This document shows, one piece after another, positions 34,583 through 42,774 of a stretch of 64,000 nt of DNA. Within the stretch, counting starts at the first letter, position 1; each line of letters opens with the position of its first letter. The stretch spans positions 3,966,501-4,030,500 of the forward strand of contig NZ_CP134494.1 of the NCBI RefSeq assembly GCF_031759225.1. The letters are read 5' to 3'. A program made the translations under genes and the position numbers. A model generated the notes under the pieces. That model was not told where the DNA came from. It searched no databases and worked only from the letters and a program-made list of their open reading frames with translations. The stretch comes from Mesobacillus jeotgali. GTDB lineage: Bacteria > Bacillota > Bacilli > Bacillales > Cytobacillaceae.

Positions 34583-35365
34583 ATGCTATCAAAAATTGAA
34601 GCTTTCATCCTTGGGATTATCCAGGGACTGACTGAGTTTTTGCCGATCAGCTCTACCGGTCATCTTTATCTGGGCAGAAATTTGTTTGGTCTTGAGGAAG
34701 CCGGTCTGCTGCTCGATACGATGCTTCACGTAGGTACACTGCTGGCGGTATTTGTATTTTACAGATATGAGTTTATCAAGATTTTGAAAAATCCGTTTGG
34801 GAAGCTGACGTTCCTCCTTGTTGTCGGCACCCTGCCGGCTGTTGTAGTTGGATTGCTTTTTGAGGATTACTTTGATGATATTTCCAAAACCGGCGTGACG
34901 ATCGGCTGGGAATTCCTGATTACCGGGACGCTGATGTGGTTTGCGGACTCTATCAAAAATGGCCGCAAAAAAATGGATGATATCAGCTATACAGATGCTC
35001 TCGTGATTGGCAGCTTCCAGGCAGCAGCGATTTTTCCCGCTATTTCCCGCTCGGGCTTGACGATTGTCACAGCGCTCTGGCGAAAGCTCGACCGCGAGAC
35101 TGCAGCATACTTCTCTTTCCTCCTGTCGACCCCAGCCATTCTAGGCGCCATCGTTTTGCAAGGAAAAGACCTTTTCAGCGGCGGAAGTGAGACGATTTCG
35201 ATTCAGGCATTGTTGATTGGCATCATTTCAGCAGCGATTTTCGGATATATCGCTGTAAAATGGATGATTGGCTATTTAAAAAATCACTCTTTGAAGCCTT
35301 TTGCGATTTATGTATGGATTATGGGGCTTGTTGTGCTGTATTTTCAGTATGCTGGGCAGTTTTAA
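34583..35365 (+). CDS. uppP: Undecaprenyl-diphosphate phosphatase
   Basis: BacA/UppP family membrane phosphatase of 260 residues that recycles undecaprenyl pyrophosphate, the lipid carrier of cell-wall synthesis, and gives bacitracin tolerance. Motifs are EAFILGIIQGLTEFLPISST with GHL after it, and the second motif FPAISRSGLTIVTALWRKLD with catalytic arginine. I chose ATG 34583 (MLSKIEAF) with a GGGG-type ribosome site; the frame opens at a TTG 21 bases earlier. Single gene. Confidence 0.94.
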   Translation: MLSKIEAFILGIIQGLTEFLPISSTGHLYLGRNLFGLEEAGLLLDTMLHVGTLLAVFVFYRYEFIKILKNPFGKLTFLLVVGTLPAVVVGLLFEDYFDDISKTGVTIGWEFLITGTLMWFADSIKNGRKKMDDISYTDALVIGSFQAAAIFPAISRSGLTIVTALWRKLDRETAAYFSFLLSTPAILGAIVLQGKDLFSGGSETISIQALLIGIISAAIFGYIAVKWMIGYLKNHSLKPFAIYVWIMGLVVLYFQYAGQF

Positions 35366-35367
35366 AA

Positions 35368-35490
35368 TAGTTTATTGGCGATAACTTGTTTTTATTGGCG
35401 GAGTTCACAATTTTATTGGCGATAATTTCGTTTTATTGGCGATTTTCATAACTTTATTGGCGAAAATCCAGATTTATTGGCGAACTGGAA
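35368..35490. repeat. Array E, six TTTATTGGCG units every 20-21 bp
   Basis: TTTATTGGCG starts at 35371, 35391, 35412, 35432, 35453 and 35473, so spacing alternates 20 and 21, two turns of DNA. The bases between the words differ freely (ATAACTTG, GAGTTCACAA, ATAATTTCG, ATTTTCATAAC, AAAATCCAGA). It lies between converging uppP and the HesB-like gene. Confidence 0.88.
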
Positions 35491-35523
35491 ATTTCCGCTG
35501 ATTTTTTCCAGTTAACGCACTAC

Positions 35524-35562
35524 GAAAAAAGGCACACCGTTCACAAGATGGTGTGCCTTTTC
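35524..35562. terminator. Bidirectional terminator between uppP and the HesB-like gene
   Basis: AAAGGCACACC (35528-35538) pairs with GGTGTGCCTTT (35550-35560), with Ts on both sides, stronger for the minus strand. Confidence 0.88.
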
Positions 35563-35569
35563 CATTCTA

Positions 35570-35845
35570 TTAGCAGCCGCCGTCTCCGCCCATAAGGACA
35601 AGACCTTCACGATACTCGTCATATTCGAGCGACATACCTTGAGTATAGTCGACGATATTGGATTCGATTGCGACTTGGATTTCATTGATTACTATTACAT
35701 GATCATCTTCTTCCGGCTCCTCCAGAGCCAGACCAATCTGCGGGCCTCCTCAGCCAAAGCCGCCGAAGTACACGCGGATGCCTTCTGCGTTGCGCTCAGC
35801 GAGGATTTCTTTTAAAATGTCGCGCGCTTTATCTGAAATCTGCAT
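35570..35845 (-). CDS. HesB-like protein with in-frame TGA, candidate selenoprotein
   Basis: Read through a TGA at 35750-35752, the frame gives 91 residues: MQISDKARDILKEILAERN leads to GIRVYFGGFG-TGA-GGPQIGLALEEP and ends MGGDGGC. The HesB/IscA fold family has a conserved Cys exactly where the TGA stands, and a HesB-like selenoprotein family with Sec at that site is known. Both halves are intact in one frame with normal codon use, the ATG follows AAAGGAAAAGGGAG, and the gene has its own terminator, so decay is less likely than recoding. A SECIS-like hairpin lies 18 bases after the TGA. Role: probably Fe-S or metal handling. Without Sec machinery it would be a truncated pseudogene. Confidence 0.8.
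35713..35731 (-). promoter_or_regulatory. Candidate bacterial SECIS hairpin
   Basis: On the minus strand CTGGCTC-TGGAG-GAGCCGG forms a 7-bp stem (one G-U pair) with a 5-base loop. The loop begins UG, matching the bacterial rule of a guanosine in its first two bases. It starts 18 bases and its loop 25 bases after the TGA, within the range used by SelB. Confidence 0.65.
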
Positions 35846-36101
35846 TCTCCCTTTTCCTTTCTACATCAATTCTGTTTAGTGCTTAGTTTACCATGGTATC
35901 AATAATAAATACACAATACTGCCCGGAGTATTTTGTGAAGGTTATATTTGGAAAAAATGAGTTTCTCCCACTATAATTGTGAACGATTTGTGATTAAAAC
36001 ATCACGAAACTAAACAAAACATAACAAAACCAAACAAAAAGTATACCCATCTACTAAATATTCTATTATATTTAGTTTAGGTTGAAAAGGAGGGAAACCA
36101 T
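35846..36101. other. Divergent control region between HesB-like gene and tup operon
   Basis: AT-rich, with an A/C-rich run around 36001-36040 (AACTAAACAAAACATAACAA, then AACCAAACAAAAAG) followed by TATTCTATTATATTTAG, a likely promoter for the tup regulator. No gene is seen. The A/C-rich repeats of AACAAAAC type might be operator half sites. Confidence 0.45.
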
Positions 36102-37022
36102 TTGCAAATCTACACTCCAGATGAAATCGCTTCCATGCTGAAAATCTCCAAAAATACTGTTTATGAAATGATCAAGCGCGGCGATCTTGCAGCCTTTAAG
36201 GTCGGCAATAAAATGCGGATCGAAGAAAACGAGTTTGAAAGATATAAAGCTAGCATGTCGGCAAACCCGATTAAAACGCAGGAATCAAAGGCGGCGCCCC
36301 AGCATTCATTGCAGCTGGCAGGCAGCCATGATTTCCTGGTCGAACAGCTGGTAAAGTACATAGCATCTGAAGGGACAGGACTTTCAATCACTCCCTCCTA
36401 CATCGGCAGTCTGGAAGGATTGATGATGCTTTACAGAGGAAGTGCCGATATCGCTGCGGTCCACTTGCTCGACCCGGCATCGCAGCAATACAATCTTCCC
36501 TTCATCCGTCAGCTGTTTGTCCATGAGCCTATATCGGTAATGAGACTTGCTTCCCGGGATCAGGGCTTAATTGTCGCAAAAGGAAATCCAAAGAACATCA
36601 CCAGTGTCAAGGACCTGGCAAGAAGTGATGTCACGATCATCAACCGGCAAAAAGGTGCTGGAACCCGCTTCCTGCTCGATTCCTTCCTGGCCAGTGAACA
36701 ACTTGAGCCAGCAGCAGTGAAGGGTTATGAAAATGAAGAATGGACGCATCTTGGCGCGGGGGCTCATATCAGCAGGGGAACTGCAGATGCTGCCTTCGGT
36801 ATCAGATGCGCCGCAAGCCAGCTTGGACTAGACTTCATTCCGCTCACGAAGGAACAGTTTGATCTAGTGTTCCGCTGGACCCCTGGAAACAAAGAAGCTC
36901 TCCAGCATTTGACCGACCTGATCCAGCTCACCAATTTCAAGGACAGCATCGTGGATTTTGACGGCTATGATGCTGAGGAGTTTGGAAAAATCATTTACGG
37001 AAACCACTTATCGGAGGCTTAA
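36102..37022 (+). CDS. HTH regulator with substrate-binding-like domain, tungstate/molybdate type
   Basis: A 306-residue one-component regulator. The N-terminal 50 residues are an excisionase/MerR-like helix-turn-helix (YTPDEIASMLKISKNTVYEM, then IKRGDLAAFKVGNKMRI). The rest resembles a periplasmic-binding-type domain (SGLEGLMMLYRGSADIAAVH-like core, RQKGAGTRFLLDSFL, GAHISRGTADAAFGIR). Such fusions sit beside molybdate or tungstate transporters and sense the oxyanion. The start is a TTG eight bases after AGGAGG. It ends 2 bases before tupA, so it is the first gene of the tup operon and likely controls it. Confidence 0.85.
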   Translation: MQIYTPDEIASMLKISKNTVYEMIKRGDLAAFKVGNKMRIEENEFERYKASMSANPIKTQESKAAPQHSLQLAGSHDFLVEQLVKYIASEGTGLSITPSYIGSLEGLMMLYRGSADIAAVHLLDPASQQYNLPFIRQLFVHEPISVMRLASRDQGLIVAKGNPKNITSVKDLARSDVTIINRQKGAGTRFLLDSFLASEQLEPAAVKGYENEEWTHLGAGAHISRGTADAAFGIRCAASQLGLDFIPLTKEQFDLVFRWTPGNKEALQHLTDLIQLTNFKDSIVDFDGYDAEEFGKIIYGNHLSEA

Positions 37023-37024
37023 GC

Positions 37025-37879
37025 ATGAAATTCAAACATTTAATTTCACTTTTACTTGTACTAATGTTTGCTTTTGTAACAGGCTGTTCTGATTCAACGA
37101 CAAAAGAAGCTGATAAAGATCCAGAAACGGAAAAAACCGATTTGATCCTTGCTACTACTACAAGCACTCAGGACAGCGGGCTGCTTGATGTCCTGAAACC
37201 TGATTTTGAAGAAAAAAACAATTACAATCTTAAGATCATCGCTGTCGGAACTGGCCAGGCTCTTGAAATGGGAACACGCGGCGAAGCGGATGTCTTGCTT
37301 GTTCACGCACCTGCTGCTGAAGAGGAGCTCGTGAAAAGCGGCGATGCGATCAACCGTCAAAAGGTCATGTACAATGATTTCATCCTGGTCGGCCCTGCTG
37401 AAGATCCAGCTAAAATAAAGGGTTTATCTGTTGATGAGGCATTGACGAATATAACCGAATCAAAAGCTTCATTCGTCTCCCGCGGTGATGATTCTGGTAC
37501 ACATAAAAAAGAACTAGAGCTTTGGAAAAAATCTTCCATTGATCCAAAATCCCTTGGCGAAACCTACATCGAGGCTGGACAGGGCATGGGTGCAACACTA
37601 AAGATAGCATCTGAAAAGATGGGCTACACTCTGACAGACCGTGCTACTTTCCTTGCCCAGAAAAAGAACATGCCCGACACTGAAATTTTGGTAGAAGGTG
37701 ATGAAAGCCTGCTGAATATTTATCATGTTATGCAGGTAAACGACGAAAGGCATGAAAAAGTGAATGCAGAAGGTGCGAAAGCATTCGTGGAATTCATGAC
37801 TGCTGAAGACACGAAGAACATCATCAAGGAGTTCGGTGTGGATGAGTACGGCGAACCTCTCTTCTTCCTGTTCGAATAA
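37025..37879 (+). CDS. tupA: Tungstate-binding lipoprotein TupA
   Basis: A 284-residue extracellular binding protein. Signal MKFKHLISLLLVLMFAFVTG is followed by lipid-anchored Cys21. The mature part holds LILATTTSTQDSGLLDVL; the TTTS motif marks TupA and separates it from ModA. Others are GTGQALEMGTRGEADVLLVH, FVSRGDDSGTHKKELELWK and YIEAGQGMGATLKIASEKMG. TupA binds tungstate much more tightly than molybdate in studied members. It is followed by the permease and ATPase. The nearby AOR gene (51.4 kb) explains the need for tungsten. Confidence 0.93.
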   Translation: MKFKHLISLLLVLMFAFVTGCSDSTTKEADKDPETEKTDLILATTTSTQDSGLLDVLKPDFEEKNNYNLKIIAVGTGQALEMGTRGEADVLLVHAPAAEEELVKSGDAINRQKVMYNDFILVGPAEDPAKIKGLSVDEALTNITESKASFVSRGDDSGTHKKELELWKKSSIDPKSLGETYIEAGQGMGATLKIASEKMGYTLTDRATFLAQKKNMPDTEILVEGDESLLNIYHVMQVNDERHEKVNAEGAKAFVEFMTAEDTKNIIKEFGVDEYGEPLFFLFE

Positions 37880-37933
37880 CATCCCTGGTAATGTATAATC
37901 TTATTATGCAGAAAATTTAGAAGGAAAGCCTGA

Positions 37934-38638
37934 TTGCCCATGGAACTTTTACTAGAAGGTTTAAAAAAAGCAATAGAGATGATTCTGTCGGGCGACCCCG
38001 AGATTCTGGAAATCACCCTGCTGACATTGAGGGTGTCGATCACAGCCGTACTGGTCAGTACATTGGTCGGCATACCTACAGGGATGTTCCTGGGTCTTGC
38101 CCGTTTTCCAGGAAGGCGGTTCATCCTTGCTATCATCAATATTGGCATGGGCCTCCCTCCTGTCGTCGCCGGCTTGTGGATCACTCTTTTCCTGTGGCGA
38201 TCCGGCCCGCTTGGAGATCTTGCCTGGCTTTACACACCTACAGCCATCATCATGGCTCAGATATTGGTGTCGCTGCCTATTGTAACTGCGCTGACAAGTA
38301 CGGCATTCCAGCAGATCAATCCGAAGTTGATTTTACAGGTCAAAGCGCTTGGAGCGACGAAAATGCAGCTTTACTGGATCCTGATGAAGGAGGTAAAGCT
38401 GGCGATTCTTGCAGCCATCATCGCTGGTTTTGGCAGGGTCATTGCCGAGGTTGGCGCTGCAATGATGGTTGGTGGCAATATCAGCGGCGAAACAAGGATT
38501 TTGACGACCTCGATTGTCATGGAAGTATCAAAAGGGAACTTCGATATCGCCCTGGCCCTTTCGTTCATCCTGATGACTCTGGCATTCATCATTACGTTTA
38601 CCCTGACTTATTTACAGCAAAGGAAGCGGAGCCTATGA
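37934..38638 (+). CDS. tupB: Tungstate ABC transporter permease TupB
   Basis: Permease of 232-234 residues with about five or six membrane spans. The ATPase-contact loop reads QVKALGATKMQLYWILMKEV; AEVGAAMMVGGNISGETRIL near the end is typical of TupB. Start is either TTG 37934, seven bases after AAGGAAAG, or ATG 37940; the ribosome site favours the TTG. The stop overlaps the tupC start (ATGA). Confidence 0.92.
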   Translation: MPMELLLEGLKKAIEMILSGDPEILEITLLTLRVSITAVLVSTLVGIPTGMFLGLARFPGRRFILAIINIGMGLPPVVAGLWITLFLWRSGPLGDLAWLYTPTAIIMAQILVSLPIVTALTSTAFQQINPKLILQVKALGATKMQLYWILMKEVKLAILAAIIAGFGRVIAEVGAAMMVGGNISGETRILTTSIVMEVSKGNFDIALALSFILMTLAFIITFTLTYLQQRKRSL

Positions 38639-39366
38639 CCTTACTGATTACTGTAAAAGACTTAGAAGTGACAGCAGGTAAAAAGAAACTGCTCTCCATC
38701 CCCCATTTTGAGATTCAAGAGGGAGAAGTCCTGGGGGTCATGGGACCGAATGGTGCTGGAAAAAGTACGTTCATTAAAGCATTGTCGATGCTTGAGAAAC
38801 CTGCCCGGGGTTCAATTTTTTTAAAAGGACATAATCTCACGGTTGACCTGACTTTGGAGGCACGGAGGAAGTTCGCTGTCGCAATGCAGCAGCCGCTGCT
38901 TCTTGACACAACCGTTTTTCAAAACGTGGCAATCGGCTTGAAGCTTAGAAATCTTCCACTTACCGAAGTAAAACAAAAGGTTGCATACTGGCTTGATAAA
39001 TTCCAGATCAGCCATCTCGCAAAAAAGCAGGCCGTCCATCTGTCCGGCGGCGAAGCCCAGCGCGTCAATCTCGCCCGGGCCATGGTCCTCGAGCCGGAGG
39101 TCCTGTTTTTGGATGAACCATTCTCAGCACTGGACTTCCCCACAAAGATCCAGTTGTTGAAGGATATCAAATCGATCATCCAGCAGACGAAAACAACGAC
39201 CGTTTTTGTCAGCCATGATCTTATGGAACTGAAATACCTTGCCGGAACGCTGGCGATCCTAATGGATGGCGAGCTGAAACAGACCGGTCCCACAGAGGAA
39301 GTGTTGTCATCCCCCAACGCATCTGCTTCCACTTTTATAAATGAATGGAAAAGCCTTCTCAATTAG
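38635..39366 (+). CDS. tupC: Tungstate ABC transporter ATPase TupC
   Basis: ATPase of the tungstate importer, 243 residues from ATG 38635, which overlaps the tupB stop by four bases. Walker A GPNGAGKST, signature LSGGEAQRVNLARAMVLEP and Walker B VLFLDEPFSALDFPT are intact. A much longer open frame extends upstream through tupB but is spurious. No C-terminal MOP domain is present, which suits Tup rather than Mod systems. Two terminators follow. Confidence 0.93.
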   Translation: MTLLITVKDLEVTAGKKKLLSIPHFEIQEGEVLGVMGPNGAGKSTFIKALSMLEKPARGSIFLKGHNLTVDLTLEARRKFAVAMQQPLLLDTTVFQNVAIGLKLRNLPLTEVKQKVAYWLDKFQISHLAKKQAVHLSGGEAQRVNLARAMVLEPEVLFLDEPFSALDFPTKIQLLKDIKSIIQQTKTTTVFVSHDLMELKYLAGTLAILMDGELKQTGPTEEVLSSPNASASTFINEWKSLLN

Positions 39367-39370
39367 TTGC

Positions 39371-39466
39371 AAACAGCATGGCAATAACGCCATGCTGTTT
39401 TTTCTGGCTGGAATAGCCTTTTCAATTGGCTTGTTGCATGGCTGAAGAAGCCATGCTGTTTTTTTA
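39371..39466 (+). terminator. Double terminator after tupC
   Basis: First hairpin AAACAGCATGGC/GCCATGCTGTTT (39371-39400) with seven Ts; second GCATGGCT/AGCCATGC (39436-39456) with eight Ts. The two share the GCATGGC core, so the second looks like a duplicated copy. Confidence 0.92.
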
Positions 39467-39532
39467 TAAAAAGGAATTTCCACTCTTTTGGCTAATTACT
39501 TCCTTATAAAACCCTAAAAGGAGTCTGTCACA

Positions 39533-40003
39533 GTGGAAATGAATATGGATTTTACAACTCACAAGCAAATGGCGATTGATTTGTTCAACCTGACCTGGGA
39601 TCTGATTGAAAAACAGGATCGGACTGAAAGTGATGATGATACGATGCTTTATGCGGCGATGGCTTCCCGCTATCATTGGGCCGTTGTCGGCACGCCGCTG
39701 AATTTTGCCCGCGGAGAATGGCAGATTTCAAGAGTATATGCGATACTTGGGAGAAGTGAGGCTGCTCTCCATCATGCAAGGAAGTCGGAGAAACTCTGTC
39801 TGGAGCATGACCTTGAGGAATTTGATCTTGGTTTTGCCTATGAGGCGATCGCGCGTGCATATGCCCTTTCAGGAGAAGCTGCCGATCAGGAACGATATAT
39901 GAGTCTCGCGCTTGAAACTGCTGAAAAGGTTCAGATGGAAGCAAATAGAGACTGGCTTTTGAAGAATATCCATTCAGTCAGCACAGGGTTCATACCAGTG
40001 TGA
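39533..40003 (+). CDS. Uncharacterised helical (TPR-like) protein
   Basis: A 156-residue soluble protein, likely all-helical. AAMASRYHWAVVGTPLNFAR and GEWQISRVYAILGRSEAALH, then FAYEAIARAYALSGEAADQE look like tetratricopeptide-type helix pairs. The start is GTG, 10 bases after AAAGGAG; ATG 39539 is an alternative. It lies upstream of a short-chain dehydrogenase gene in the same direction with a 42-base gap. I know no function for this family. Confidence 0.8.
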   Translation: MEMNMDFTTHKQMAIDLFNLTWDLIEKQDRTESDDDTMLYAAMASRYHWAVVGTPLNFARGEWQISRVYAILGRSEAALHHARKSEKLCLEHDLEEFDLGFAYEAIARAYALSGEAADQERYMSLALETAEKVQMEANRDWLLKNIHSVSTGFIPV

Positions 40004-40045
40004 AGCAAAATGAAGAATTGTAAGTTTACATAAAGGAGAAATGCA

Positions 40046-40798
40046 ATGAACTACGCTATCGTAACCGGTGCCTCAAAGGGACTTGGAGCATCTGCAGCAC
40101 AACGGTTCATCTCAGAAGGAATTCCTGTCATTTCGGTTTCCAGAAATGAAAATAGTGCTTTGAAACAGGCTGCAGAGAGTGCTGGGGTCAGCTATACACA
40201 CTATAGCTGCGACCTTTCTTCTGCACAACAGGTTCAAAGCGTCTTCGCGCAAATCTGTGATGATGTTTTTCAACATGCGGAAAATGTGTATGTAATCAAT
40301 AATGCTGGAGTGATTGAACCGATTGATGTAACCGGAGAATTAGATCCTGTTTTAGTTCAGAGAAATATCCAGGTTAATTTGTCGTCACCGATCCTGATCA
40401 GTAATTTATTTTTACAAAAAGCGAAGGAAACCGGGTCCAGAGTCATCATCGCAAATGTGACCTCCGGTGCAGGCGAGCGGCCGATCCAGGGCTGGAGCAT
40501 TTATTGCAGCACAAAGGCCGCTGTGAATATGTTCACGATGACAACAGGCCTTGAGCTTCAGAATAGCGGAAGCAGCAGCAAGGTCATTGCCTTCAGCCCA
40601 GGAATCATGGATACTGACATGCAGGTGACAATCCGTTCTTCATCGGAGGAGGCATTCGCCGATGTGAATACCTTCAGGAACTACAAAGAAAGCGGCAGTC
40701 TCCGCAGTCCCGATACTGTTGCAAGTGCGCTTGTCAAACTTGTATTGGCTGATCACCTCGATAACGGGAAGATCTATAATGTGAATAATTTATTATGA
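40046..40798 (+). CDS. yueD: Short-chain dehydrogenase, benzil reductase-like (YueD)
   Basis: A 250-residue classical SDR with NADP-binding TGASKGLGASAA (residues 7-18), NNAG at VYVINNAGVIEP, and the catalytic triad in NVTSGAGERPIQGWSIYCSTKAA (Ser...Tyr-x3-Lys). The closest group known to me is YueD, the (S)-benzoin-forming benzil reductase of B. subtilis and B. cereus, related to sepiapterin reductase. The natural substrate is unknown. AAAGGAG sets the start, and a terminator follows. Confidence 0.85.
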   Translation: MNYAIVTGASKGLGASAAQRFISEGIPVISVSRNENSALKQAAESAGVSYTHYSCDLSSAQQVQSVFAQICDDVFQHAENVYVINNAGVIEPIDVTGELDPVLVQRNIQVNLSSPILISNLFLQKAKETGSRVIIANVTSGAGERPIQGWSIYCSTKAAVNMFTMTTGLELQNSGSSSKVIAFSPGIMDTDMQVTIRSSSEEAFADVNTFRNYKESGSLRSPDTVASALVKLVLADHLDNGKIYNVNNLL

Positions 40799-40843
40799 TC
40801 AGGCTGTTTTCGTAAACTATCAATGGAAAACCGCCTGATGAAC

Positions 40844-40876
40844 AAAGGCGAAGGTCTCCTCCTCCGCCTTTTTTTC
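40844..40876 (+). terminator. Terminator after yueD
   Basis: AAAGGCGAAG pairs imperfectly with CTCCGCCTTT, then six Ts. Confidence 0.75.
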
Positions 40877-40943
40877 ATTCTGCTCTGTTTCTCGATACTT
40901 TTTTAGTATCATGAGAATAAGACTGACCAGGAGAGTGGCATAC

Positions 40944-42293
40944 ATGGATCGGATTTCTTTTAAGATCGGGACAGTTTTTTTCATAACAATCCTGCTGGTC
41001 GAAGGTGTTCTATTTTACTACCTTCATTCTTCTATCATCCATTCAAGGATTGACGAGGAACTGGCTTCCCTGCAGACGCGGGGCAATAATCATCGTGATA
41101 TTCTTGAAACCTCCTATAGCCAGGAAACCATCCACCATATCACGGCAATGGAGTCCAAGACAGACACCCATGTGATTATCACTGACCAAACAGGCGAAGT
41201 CGTATCTTCTTCGGTTCCAACCGATCATTCAATGCAAGAAATCATCACAGGTACGCCAGAAGATGTTCCGCGGGCTGGCTTGGTCTTGGAAAATGACTGG
41301 AAGGATAAGCAATATATAGCGTCTGTCAGCCCTTTGGAGAACAGCGGGGCAGTTTATATGTTCAAGAACACCGAGCGTGTCCAGAGCCTGATTGCCAAAC
41401 TGAATAAGCACTTCTGGCTTGCCGGAATCCTCTTGTTGACTTCAATGGCGGTGATTATCCTTTTCCTGTCCAGGTTTATCACCAAGCCTGTCATCAAAAT
41501 GAATGAAGCGACTTCAAAGATCCGTCAGGGCGACTATTCTGTTACTCTTCCCCGAGGCGGCAAAGATGAATTGGGCGAGCTTGCAGAGTCGATTCAGGTA
41601 CTGGCTGATGACCTTAACCATATGAAAAGGCAGCGCAATGAGTTCCTCGCGAGCATTTCCCATGAATTAAGGACACCCCTTACTTATATAAAAGGATATG
41701 CAGACATCGCGGCAAAAGCAGGAACAACACCTGAGGACAGAAGTCACTATCTGCAAATTATCCATGAAGAGGCAACAAAGCTTTCCGGTCTCGTCAAAGG
41801 GTTATTTGACCTTGCAAAAATGGACGAGAACACTTTTACCATCCAAAAAGAAACGGTAGAGCTTTGTGAATTCATGCGTGGAATCCACTCAAGGATGGCA
41901 CCCTCTTTTAATGAAAAAAATATCGCGCTTAATTTTGTCTGTCATGGGGAAGTCTATATCGAGGCTGACCCGACACGATTTGAACAAATCATAATCAATC
42001 TGCTGGACAATGCAAGGAAGTATTCGGAAGCTGGTACTGCGACTTCGATGCAGGTTTTTAAAAAGAGCAGCACAGTTCATATCATCGTGAAGGATGAAGG
42101 AAAGGGCATCCCTGAAGAGGACCAGGCCTGGGTTTTTGACCGCTTTTACCGGGTGGACAAATCCCGATCAAAGGCTTTAGGCGGTTCAGGACTCGGACTT
42201 GCAATCGTAAAAGAGCTCGTGGAAGCGCACGGCGGAAAAATCACGCTCAGCAGCAAGAATGGCAAGGGCACAACTTTCGAAATTATTATTTGA
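40944..42293 (+). CDS. Sensor histidine kinase
   Basis: A 449-residue membrane kinase. One span near residues 9-29, an extracytoplasmic sensing region of about 120 residues, a second span (LAGILLLTSMAVIILFL), then HAMP (KPVIKMNEATSKIRQGDY), the phosphorylated His in ASISHELRTPLTYIKGYADI, N box INLLDNARKYS and G boxes KDEGKGIPEEDQ and GGSGLGLAIVKELVEAHGG. I start at ATG 40944 with AGGAGAG eight bases before. No response regulator gene lies on either side, so its partner must be elsewhere. Confidence 0.92.
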   Translation: MDRISFKIGTVFFITILLVEGVLFYYLHSSIIHSRIDEELASLQTRGNNHRDILETSYSQETIHHITAMESKTDTHVIITDQTGEVVSSSVPTDHSMQEIITGTPEDVPRAGLVLENDWKDKQYIASVSPLENSGAVYMFKNTERVQSLIAKLNKHFWLAGILLLTSMAVIILFLSRFITKPVIKMNEATSKIRQGDYSVTLPRGGKDELGELAESIQVLADDLNHMKRQRNEFLASISHELRTPLTYIKGYADIAAKAGTTPEDRSHYLQIIHEEATKLSGLVKGLFDLAKMDENTFTIQKETVELCEFMRGIHSRMAPSFNEKNIALNFVCHGEVYIEADPTRFEQIIINLLDNARKYSEAGTATSMQVFKKSSTVHIIVKDEGKGIPEEDQAWVFDRFYRVDKSRSKALGGSGLGLAIVKELVEAHGGKITLSSKNGKGTTFEIII

Positions 42294-42345
42294 TTGGGTT
42301 TTAAAATCCTGAAACATGGAATACATAACTAGAGGGGTGATGTCA

Positions 42346-42648
42346 TTGAAACAAGTTAATTCACTTGTGGAAATTGTTGAAGCTGTAAAGAAAGGCAGCA
42401 CTGATCATAAAATTTTGCTCAATCAGCACGAAACCTCGCGCTCCGCGGTTACATTGGGTGACGAAGACACAGAATCAGGAACGAGGCTCCACGTAAAAGC
42501 CGTGCTGGACAATTCACTCTACTACTCAGAAGTATTCACAGACGACACGCTGTATGAAGAAGCAAACGAACTGATACAGGAACTGAAAAGTCTCGCACAG
42601 GTTGAACTAGTGGGCGAGGAAGAGATTGATGTGTTAATCGAAAAGTGA
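42346..42648 (+). CDS. Uncharacterised 100-residue protein
   Basis: An acidic protein, KQVNSLVEIVEAVKKGSTDH, then a beta-rich middle (LHVKAVLDNSLYYSEVFTDD) and helical end. GAGGGGTGAT pairs well with 16S rRNA and places the start at TTG 42346; ATG 42340 is too close to it. I do not recognise the family. It is followed by its own terminator. Confidence 0.75.
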   Translation: MKQVNSLVEIVEAVKKGSTDHKILLNQHETSRSAVTLGDEDTESGTRLHVKAVLDNSLYYSEVFTDDTLYEEANELIQELKSLAQVELVGEEEIDVLIEK

Positions 42649-42651
42649 TTC

Positions 42652-42682
42652 AAAGGGCAGCCGCATGCGGACTGCCTTTTTT
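42652..42682 (+). terminator. Terminator after the 100-residue gene
   Basis: AAAGGGCAGCCGCA and TGCGGACTGCCTTT form a nearly perfect stem, followed by TTTTTT. Confidence 0.88.
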
Positions 42683-42774
42683 ACATGGAGCTTTCTAATG
42701 TTAAAAATTTTTACATATTGCCACCCTTTTGCCGGGAAAACTAGCTTTGTACTCACTTTTAAGGAGGGCTTGCA

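Noticed and set aside
35570..35845. Simple pseudogene caused by a nonsense mutation
   Set aside because: The TGA falls exactly on the family's Cys/Sec position, the rest is intact, and a SECIS-like hairpin follows; kept as an alternative only.
38176..38634. Long N-terminal extension of TupC
   Set aside because: It overlaps tupB in another frame; ATG 38635 overlapping the tupB stop is the normal start.
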